DNA from: Telluria beijingensis
GTDB lineage: Bacteria > Pseudomonadota > Gammaproteobacteria > Burkholderiales > Burkholderiaceae_D
Reading direction: 5' to 3'
Assembly: GCF_030770395.1 (NCBI RefSeq)
Contig: NZ_CP132480.1
Coordinates: 5,482,954 to 5,543,547 of the forward strand
Length of the DNA stretch: 60,594 bases
Positions 54,914-60,594 of this stretch are shown here, one piece after another. Position 1 is the stretch's first letter. The number at the start of each line of letters is the position of its first letter. Made by a program: the position numbers and the translations under genes. The notes below the pieces were generated by a model. The model was not told the origin of the DNA. It did no database searches and saw only the letters and a program-made list of their open reading frames with translations.

Positions 54914-55750
54914 TCAGCGCCCCCCGGCCGGCTGGCGCGCCACCTTGGACAGTGCGTCCTGCAGCTGGTCGATCTCGTAGGGCTTCTGCAGCGACTGGTA
55001 GGGGAAGGACAGGTGGCGCAGCAGGGTGTCGCCGTAGCCCGAGGCGAAGATCACGCGCAGCGCCGGATCGTCTGCGATGGCGCGGGTGGCCAGGTCGACC
55101 CCGGACATGCCGGGCAGGCTGACGTCGGAGAACAGCACGTCGTAGCGCTGGCGCGCGAGCAGGGCCAGGGCGTCGTCGGGATGGGCCACGCCGTCGGCCT
55201 CGTGGCCGAAGGCGCGCAGCATCTCGCACACCAGGTATTGCGAATCGACGTTGTCCTCGACCACCAGGATGCGCAGGCTGCCGTTGTCCGCGGGTTCTTC
55301 CGCCGGGGCCGCGGTGGCCGGGGCCAGCGCCAGCACGACGCCGCGCACGGCGCCGGCCTCGTCGCGCACCGGCGACAGGCGCAGGTCGAAGCGCGCTTCA
55401 TGCGGGCCGTCCAGGCGGCGGAAGGTGAGGGCGGTGTCCTGCACTACGCCGGCTTCGCCGCGCCAGGCCGCCTCGAGCGCCTTGCCGGCCGCCGCCATCG
55501 GCGGCGGCAGCACCGGCGGCACCGAACCGCCGGGCACGCGGCCGTAGCCGGGACCGGCCAGCTGTGCATAGGCCTCATTGAACACCAGGATCGTCTCGGC
55601 GCCCCACACCAGCAGGGTGGGCAGCGGGGAGTTGAGCAGCAGGTCGCTGCTCAGCCGCAGTGGCAAGGGCCAGGGGGCGGTGTCGCCCAGTGCTGTTGCG
55701 GACCAGTCGTAGGACGCGGTGCTCCGGGCGGAGGGGTCGAGGTCGGGCAT
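54914..55750 (-). CDS. PAS-REC protein (response regulator without DNA-binding domain)
   Basis: The 278-aa protein starts with a PAS-like region (about 30-145: LPTLLVWGAETILVFNEAYA) and ends with a receiver domain (RILVVEDNVDSQYLV, DVLFSDVSLPG, LQKPYEIDQL). There is no kinase core, so it is a single-domain-type output or scaffold. ATG 55750 is chosen for the compact N terminus (MPDLDPSARS); ATG 55786 is also possible. It lies upstream of the multi-PAS kinase on the same strand. Confidence 0.78.
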   Translation of the reverse strand: MPDLDPSARSTASYDWSATALGDTAPWPLPLRLSSDLLLNSPLPTLLVWGAETILVFNEAYAQLAGPGYGRVPGGSVPPVLPPPMAAAGKALEAAWRGEAGVVQDTALTFRRLDGPHEARFDLRLSPVRDEAGAVRGVVLALAPATAAPAEEPADNGSLRILVVEDNVDSQYLVCEMLRAFGHEADGVAHPDDALALLARQRYDVLFSDVSLPGMSGVDLATRAIADDPALRVIFASGYGDTLLRHLSFPYQSLQKPYEIDQLQDALSKVARQPAGGR

Positions 55751-55914
55751 GGGAAGAAGTTGTAAAAACGAAAATATGGGCGGCATCCTACACCAATTGC
55801 GCAATGCTTGCTTTGGCAACCGTGCGAGGACGCACAGACATTGTTCCGTATCTAACAACCAACTTGGATGGCTGCCTTTCTGCTCAATACCGTACCGACG
55901 CCGATATGCTAAGC

Positions 55915-55945
55915 AAAAAAAAGCCCGCTTCGTGAGAAGCGGGCT
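55915..55945 (-). terminator. Strong Rho-independent terminator on the minus strand
   Basis: On the minus strand AGCCCGCTTC (55945-55936), loop TCAC and GAAGCGGGCT (55931-55922) form a perfect 10-bp stem followed by seven T residues (55921-55915). Nothing coding on the minus strand lies upstream of it, so it must end a noncoding transcript. Confidence 0.85.
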
Positions 55946-56035
55946 GAATCTATTTCCTAGGAGGAGAATAGAGGAGACAGGTGAATGATGCTGCATTGCG
56001 TCAAATCAGTCCAATTTATATTTCCAATACCAGTC
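55915..56035 (-). ncRNA. Candidate small RNA with CUCCUCC anti-Shine-Dalgarno stretch
   Basis: A minus-strand transcript ending at the terminator would carry CUGUCUCCUCUAUUCUCCUC followed by CUAGG (complement of 55957-55981). This pyrimidine-rich stretch could pair with ribosome binding sites. A -35 box TTGACA (56068-56063) and a weak -10 TATTAA (56047-56042, 15-bp spacer) would put the 5' end near 56035. The exact 5' end is a guess. I do not recognise a named family. Confidence 0.5.
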
Positions 56036-56128
56036 ATAGCCTTAATAAATATCCCTCAGGATTGTCAAGTGCGAAGTGTGGCGTGTGCGCACTTGGTGCG
56101 TGACAGAAAATGTTCTAGGATGGCAACT

Positions 56129-58072
56129 ATGTCATCTTCTTTGCTGCTTGCCCGCGCCAGTGTCGCGCTGCTGTCTTGCGCCTGCGCCGTGCAGGCGCAC
56201 GCACGGCCGGCCGACGTCCCGCCGGGGCAGGACGTCCCGCTGGCCGATTATTCCCTTGAACAATTGTCGGATATTGTCGTCAGCTCGGTCTCGCGCCAGG
56301 ACGAATCGCTGGGGCGCGCGCCGGCTTCGGTCTACGTGATCCAGGGCGCCGAGATCGCCCGTTCCGGCGCCACCACGCTGCCCGAGGCGCTGCGCCTGGC
56401 GCCCAACCTGCAGGTGGCGCGCATCGATGCCGGTTCCTATGCCATCAGCGCGCGCGGCTTCGTGTCGCCGCTGGCCAACAAGCTGCTGGTGATGGTCGAC
56501 GGCCGCAGCGTCTATTCGCCGCTGTTTTCCGGCGTGTTCTGGGAAATGCAGGATGTGGCGCTGGAAGACGTCGAGCGGATCGAGGTGATCAGCGGCCCCG
56601 GCGGCACGGCCTGGGGCACGAATGCCGTCAACGGCGTCATCAACATCATCACCCGCAGCGCGGCCGATACCCACGGCGGCCTGGCAACGGCGCATGCCGG
56701 CGCCAACGAGCGGGGCGCGAGCGTGCGTTATGGCGGCCAGTTCGACGGCGGGACACACTGGCGCGCCTATGCCAGGGGCCAGGACGTCGAGGGCCTGGAT
56801 GCGGCGTCTGGCGGGCCCGGCGCCGCCGGCGGCATGCGGCGCCAGCAGGCCGGCTTCCGGCTCGACCGCGAAGGCGAGCGCAGCGACCTGACGCTGAGCG
56901 GCGACGTGCACGACGGCCGCCAGCGGGCCGGCGCCGCGCAGGCCCGCATCGAGACGTCCGGCGCCAACCTGCTGGGGCGGATCGAGCACCGCCTGGACGC
57001 GCGCCAGAGCCTGCGCCTGCAAGCCTGGTTCGACCATTCGCGGCGCGAGCAGGCGGGTCTTGGCGCCCAGCGCCTCGATACGGTCGACCTCGAGGCCCAG
57101 CACCTGCTGCGCCTGGAGCGGCATGCGCTGAGCTGGGGCGGCGGCTATCGCTACACCCGCGACCGGGTCGACAACGGCCCCTTGCTGCGCTTCACGCCGG
57201 CGCGCCGCAGCCTGCGCTGGGCGCACCTGTTCGTCCAGGACGAAGTCAGCCTGGCCGACAAGCTGCGCGCCAGCGCCGGCGTGCGGGTCGAGCATAATGT
57301 GTATACAGGCAGCGAGGTGCTGCCGAGCCTGCGCCTGGCGTGGGACCTTGATGAGCGCTCGATGTGGTGGGCGGCGCTGTCGCGCACGGTGCGCGCGCCG
57401 GCGCGCATCGACCGCGATTTCTATATCGTCGACCCGGGCGATCCGGGCGCCTTCCTGATCGCGGGCGGCCCGGAGGTAGTGTCCGAGACGGCGCGCGTGG
57501 CCGAGCTGGGCTTCCGCGCCCAGCCGACGCCCGCGCTGTCGTGGTCGGCGACCGCCTTCTATACCGACTTCGAGCGCCTGCGCACGCTGGAACGGGCGTC
57601 GACCGCCTTCGGGCAGCCGGCCGCCTACGCCTTCCAGAGCCTGGGCAAGGGCGCGCTGCGCGGGGTCGAATTGTGGGCCAACTGGCAGGCTGCGCGCGGC
57701 TGGCGCCTGCATGCGGGCGCCGTGCTGCAGGACGTGGACGTCGGCCGCGAGCCCGCCAGCCGCGACATCACCGGCTTGAGCGGCCTGGCCGGAAACGACC
57801 CGCGCCTGACCTGGTCGCTGCGCAGCGCGCACGAGCTGGGGCCGCGCCTGCGGGCCGATGTCGCGCTCCGTTACGTCGCGCACATGCCACAGGCGGCCCT
57901 GCCAAGCTATCATGAGCTCGACGCGCGATTGGCGTGGCAGGTGCGCCCCGATCTCGAGATCGCCCTTGTCGGGCGCAACCTGCTGCACCCACGCCATGCC
58001 GAGTTCGGCGCGGCGGGCAGCCGCCAACTGATCGAGCGAACGGTGTTCGCCAGCGCGGCGCTGCGTTTTTGA
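56129..58072 (+). CDS. TonB-dependent outer-membrane receptor
   Basis: The 647-aa receptor has a signal peptide (SSSLLLARASVALLSCACAV, then QAHA), a TonB-box-like IVVSSVSR and a plug domain (about 55-170: PASVYVIQGAEIARSGATTL, GGTAWGTNAVNGVINIITRS). A beta-barrel ends in Phe (FASAALRF). ATG 56129 is chosen because AGGA lies 8 nt upstream; the frame is open to 55985. The ligand is unknown. It forms an operon with the YfiR-family and kinase genes (gap of 7 nt, then overlap), so it may act as the sensory input as well as a transporter. Confidence 0.88.
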   Translation: MSSSLLLARASVALLSCACAVQAHARPADVPPGQDVPLADYSLEQLSDIVVSSVSRQDESLGRAPASVYVIQGAEIARSGATTLPEALRLAPNLQVARIDAGSYAISARGFVSPLANKLLVMVDGRSVYSPLFSGVFWEMQDVALEDVERIEVISGPGGTAWGTNAVNGVINIITRSAADTHGGLATAHAGANERGASVRYGGQFDGGTHWRAYARGQDVEGLDAASGGPGAAGGMRRQQAGFRLDREGERSDLTLSGDVHDGRQRAGAAQARIETSGANLLGRIEHRLDARQSLRLQAWFDHSRREQAGLGAQRLDTVDLEAQHLLRLERHALSWGGGYRYTRDRVDNGPLLRFTPARRSLRWAHLFVQDEVSLADKLRASAGVRVEHNVYTGSEVLPSLRLAWDLDERSMWWAALSRTVRAPARIDRDFYIVDPGDPGAFLIAGGPEVVSETARVAELGFRAQPTPALSWSATAFYTDFERLRTLERASTAFGQPAAYAFQSLGKGALRGVELWANWQAARGWRLHAGAVLQDVDVGREPASRDITGLSGLAGNDPRLTWSLRSAHELGPRLRADVALRYVAHMPQAALPSYHELDARLAWQVRPDLEIALVGRNLLHPRHAEFGAAGSRQLIERTVFASAALRF

Positions 58073-58079
58073 CTGGCCA

Positions 58080-58679
58080 ATGGATTCCATGACTATCACT
58101 CAACCTGACCGTCCGCAGCGCCGCCTGGCATGCCGGGCCCTGGCGCTGCCCCTGCTGCTGGCCGGCGCGGGCGCGCCCTTGCTGCCGGTGGCCGCCCAGG
58201 CCGCGGCGCCGGCGCTCGAGCGGCGCGTGAAGGCGGCGTTCCTGTATAAATTCCTCGGCTATGCCGATTTTCCGCCGCAGGCCTTCGCCGACGCGGCGAC
58301 GCCGCTCAGCATCGGCGTGGTCGGCGCCGACGACATGGCGGCCGAGCTGACGCGCATCGCGACCGGGCGCATGGTGGCCGGGCGCACGATCGCGGTGCGC
58401 GCGCTGCGCGAGCAGGATCTGGCCCAGAGCCCGGTGCACCTGCTGTTCGTCGCCGGCCAGGACGGGCCCGGCGCCGCGCGCCTGCTGCGCGCCTCGCCGG
58501 CCTGGCTCACCGTGACCGAATGCGAAGGCTGCCTGCAGCACGGCAGCGTGATCAATTTTACGATCGTCGATGAGCGCGTCCGTTTCGACGTCTCGCTCGA
58601 TGCGGCGGAAAAGAAGAATGTGAAGCTCAGTTCGCGCCTGCTGACGGTCGCGAACCGCGTGCAGAAAGGAGCCTCATGA
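58080..58679 (+). CDS. YfiR-family (DUF4154) periplasmic protein
   Basis: The 199-aa protein has an export signal (LACRALALPLLLAGAGAPLL, then PVAAQAAAP). The YfiR domain starts with the typical ERRVKAAFLYKFLGYADFPP and contains TVTECEGCLQ (two cysteines) and GSVINFTIVDERVRFDVSL. In Pseudomonas, YfiR binds and silences the membrane cyclase YfiN. Here the downstream partner is a histidine kinase instead. ATG 58080 or ATG 58089 can be used. Confidence 0.9.
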   Translation: MDSMTITQPDRPQRRLACRALALPLLLAGAGAPLLPVAAQAAAPALERRVKAAFLYKFLGYADFPPQAFADAATPLSIGVVGADDMAAELTRIATGRMVAGRTIAVRALREQDLAQSPVHLLFVAGQDGPGAARLLRASPAWLTVTECEGCLQHGSVINFTIVDERVRFDVSLDAAEKKNVKLSSRLLTVANRVQKGAS

Positions 58680-60571
58680 TGCCGATGCACGATACCGGTT
58701 CGGTCCGGAGCAAACTGATCTTGATGGCGGTGGCGACCACCGTGGTGGCGCTGCTTACCGCGGGCGTGGCGATGCTGCTGCTCGACCTGCGCACCTTCCA
58801 GCGCTACTGGATCGACGACCTCACCACCCAGGCCGACATCGTGGCCAGCGTGACCGCGCCCGCGGTCTCGTTCAACGATACGGCCGACGTCGCCCAGAGC
58901 CTGACCCTGCTGCGGGTGCGGCCGCAGATCGTCGCCGCCGCCGTGTACACGGCCAACGGCACCCGTTTCGCCACCTATGTGCGGCCGGACGTTCGGGCCC
59001 AGTTGCCGGAGCGTCCCGAGCCGGCCGGCTACCGCATCGAACGCGGCGAAGTGGTGCTGTACCGCGACATCGTCGAGAACGGTGAGCGGGTCGGCACCGT
59101 CTACCTGCGCTCGCGCTACGGGGTGCTGGACCGTGCCCTGAGCTATGGCGCGATCCTGGGCGGCGTGCTGCTGGGCGCCCTGGTGATCGCGGCGCTGGTG
59201 GCCTCGCGCCTGCAGGCATCGATCACGCGCCCGCTGGAGGCTGTCACCGACGTCGCGCGCCAGGTCATGCTGCGGCGCGACTTTTCATTGCGGGTGCCGG
59301 GCAAGGAGAAGGGCGAGATCGGGGTGCTGGTCGAGGCCTTCAACGACATGCTGGCCGAGATCGGCCGCCGCTCGGACGCGCTGCAGGCGGCCAACCGCAA
59401 GCTCGAGACCGAGATGGACGTGCGCCAGCGCGCCGAAGGGGCGCTGATCGTGGCCGACCGCCGCAAGGACGAGTTCCTTGCCACCCTGGCGCACGAGCTG
59501 CGCAACCCGCTGGCGCCGATCCGCACCGGCCTCGACATCCTGCGCATCCGCAGCGGCGACGCCCAGGCCACCCAGCGCGCCACCGACATCATGGAACGGC
59601 AATTGCGCCAGATGGTGCGCCTGGTGGACGACCTGCTGGACGTCTCGCGCATCAATACCGGCAAGTTCACGATCAAGATGGGACGGGTCGAGCTGAAGGC
59701 GGTGGTCAACGACGCGCTGGAAGTGGTGCGTTCGTACATCGAGCTGCACGGGCACGAGCTGGTGCTGGAGCTGCCCGACCGCCCCGTGTTCCTGCATGGC
59801 GACGCCACGCGCCTGGCCCAGATCCTGTCGAACCTGCTCAATAACGCCGCCAAGTACACCAACCGCGGCGGCAAGGTGATGCTCAAGGGGGCGGTGGAAG
59901 ACAAGACCCTGGTGCTCGAGATCGCCGACACCGGGATCGGCCTGGCCCCGGACATGCTCGACTCGGTGTTCGAGATGTTCGTGCAGGTCGATTCGACTCT
60001 GGAGCGCAGCAATGCCGGCCTGGGCGTGGGCCTGTCGCTGGCGCGCAAGCTGGTCGAGCTGCACGGCGGCACCATCACCGCCCACAGCGAAGGCCTGGGC
60101 CTGGGCAGCCGCTTCCTGGTGCGCCTGCCGATCGTGGTCGAGCCCGAGCCGCCGACCAAGCCGACCCCGGCCGCCTTCATCAGCACCGAGAGCTACCGCA
60201 TCCTGCTGGCCGACGACAACGTCGATTTCGTCAACAGCATCGGCGCCTTGCTCACCGCGATGGGGCATAGCGTGGTGATCACCCATAACGGCCCGGATGC
60301 GCTGGCCGCGGCGGCGCGCTTCTGCCCCGATTATGCCTTCCTCGACATCGGCCTGCCGCATATGTCGGGCTACGACCTGGCGCGCGGCATTCGCAAGCTG
60401 CCGACCGGCGCCATGACGGTGCTGATCGCGGTGACCGGCTGGGGCCAGGAGAAGGACCGGCAACTGGCCTTCGAGGCCGGGTTCGACCACCACATGGTCA
60501 AGCCGGTGCGCTTCGAGCAGATCGAGGAGATCCTGGGTACGGGCAGCGTGGTCAAGAAGCTGCGGACGTAA
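58676..60571 (+). CDS. Membrane hybrid sensor kinase with periplasmic YfiN-like sensor
   Basis: The 631-aa kinase has a first membrane helix (about 14-38), a periplasmic domain (about 40-145: YWIDDLTTQADIVASVTAPA, SFNDTADVAQSLTLL, like CHASE8 of YfiN-type proteins) and a second helix. HAMP (about 170-222), HisKA with H273 (LATLAHELRNPLAP), HATPase (NLLNNAAKYTNRGG) and a receiver with D557 (YAFLDIGLPH) follow. The ATG overlaps the YfiR stop (ATGA). The kinase output replaces the GGDEF output of YfiN. Confidence 0.9.
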   Translation: MMPMHDTGSVRSKLILMAVATTVVALLTAGVAMLLLDLRTFQRYWIDDLTTQADIVASVTAPAVSFNDTADVAQSLTLLRVRPQIVAAAVYTANGTRFATYVRPDVRAQLPERPEPAGYRIERGEVVLYRDIVENGERVGTVYLRSRYGVLDRALSYGAILGGVLLGALVIAALVASRLQASITRPLEAVTDVARQVMLRRDFSLRVPGKEKGEIGVLVEAFNDMLAEIGRRSDALQAANRKLETEMDVRQRAEGALIVADRRKDEFLATLAHELRNPLAPIRTGLDILRIRSGDAQATQRATDIMERQLRQMVRLVDDLLDVSRINTGKFTIKMGRVELKAVVNDALEVVRSYIELHGHELVLELPDRPVFLHGDATRLAQILSNLLNNAAKYTNRGGKVMLKGAVEDKTLVLEIADTGIGLAPDMLDSVFEMFVQVDSTLERSNAGLGVGLSLARKLVELHGGTITAHSEGLGLGSRFLVRLPIVVEPEPPTKPTPAAFISTESYRILLADDNVDFVNSIGALLTAMGHSVVITHNGPDALAAAARFCPDYAFLDIGLPHMSGYDLARGIRKLPTGAMTVLIAVTGWGQEKDRQLAFEAGFDHHMVKPVRFEQIEEILGTGSVVKKLRT

Positions 60572-60594
60572 ATGACCGTGGCGTGGGCGGGGAT

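Larger units (their letters stand above)
55751..56128. other. Divergent intergenic region with candidate small RNA
   Basis: This 378-nt gap lies between the leftward PAS-REC gene and the rightward TonB receptor gene. About 55780-55910 is AT-richer and may hold the promoter of the PAS-REC gene. The right part holds a minus-strand terminator and a possible small RNA gene, listed separately. Confidence 0.5.

Overview
The window is very GC-rich, almost fully coded chromosomal DNA with short intergenic gaps, frequent ATGA or GTGA start/stop overlaps and many GTG or TTG starts. The gene set (cyanophycin synthetase, many orphan hybrid histidine kinases, a PatZ-type acetyltransferase, a TonB receptor/YfiR/kinase trio, a copper-resistance block) fits a betaproteobacterium of the Burkholderiales, most likely Oxalobacteraceae close to Massilia. 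This is inference from gene content and style. I saw no rRNA, tRNA, phage genes, transposase or CRISPR array.

Layout. 1-9.8 kb holds housekeeping and signalling genes: an exported methyltransferase-like protein, an MHYT hybrid kinase, a TPR-diguanylate cyclase, an amino-acid permease, nicotinamidase PncA and a ThDP-dependent oxidase-like enzyme. 9.8-14.1 kb holds a haem-oxygenase-like iron enzyme followed by cyanophycin synthetase CphA. 14.1-14.6 kb is an AT-rich array of palindromic repeats built on a GGGTCAGAGTAAAATT core. 14.6-21.1 kb is a tight six-gene operon: a small helical protein, a DUF1566/Lcl_C protein, an all-helical protein with class I isoprenoid-synthase-like aspartate motifs, a dynamin-like GTPase, a coiled-coil protein and an Hsp70-like ATPase with its own N-terminal DUF1566-type domain. 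This operon is the best candidate for an undescribed system. Its pairing of an Hsp70-like protein with a large GTPase recalls the enterobacterial srfABC genes, but the set is different.

21.1-33.2 kb holds an NTF2-like protein, nested inverted repeats, a lipoprotein arylsulfotransferase and a copper block. In the copper block, copA lies under a clear CueR-type promoter and is fused in frame to a CopZ-like domain that has its own ribosome binding site. A sensor kinase lies between, followed by a leftward operon for two small His-rich or Cys-rich exported proteins, a TolC-family lipoprotein and a multicopper oxidase. 33.2-43 kb holds a PatZ-like enzyme, a cupin/AraC pair, a GNAT, an operon of three exported unknown proteins, RhlE helicase and an outer-membrane beta-barrel. 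43-55.8 kb is dominated by signalling: a LytS/LytTR pair, NADH dehydrogenase II, a NarX-like kinase, hemerythrin, two hybrid kinases, a REC-GGDEF protein and a PAS-REC protein. At 55.9-56.1 kb a minus-strand terminator with a CUCCUCC stretch suggests a small RNA. The window ends with an operon of TonB-dependent receptor, YfiR-family protein and hybrid kinase.

How the genes work together. Nitrogen storage (cphA), copper export and oxidation (copA, MCO, TolC) and NAD metabolism (pncA, ndh) are recognisable modules. The many kinases and cyclases suggest a bacterium that senses a variable environment. Starts were chosen from visible ribosome binding sites, signal peptides and gene overlaps. Family names rest on motif recognition by eye, with no database search.
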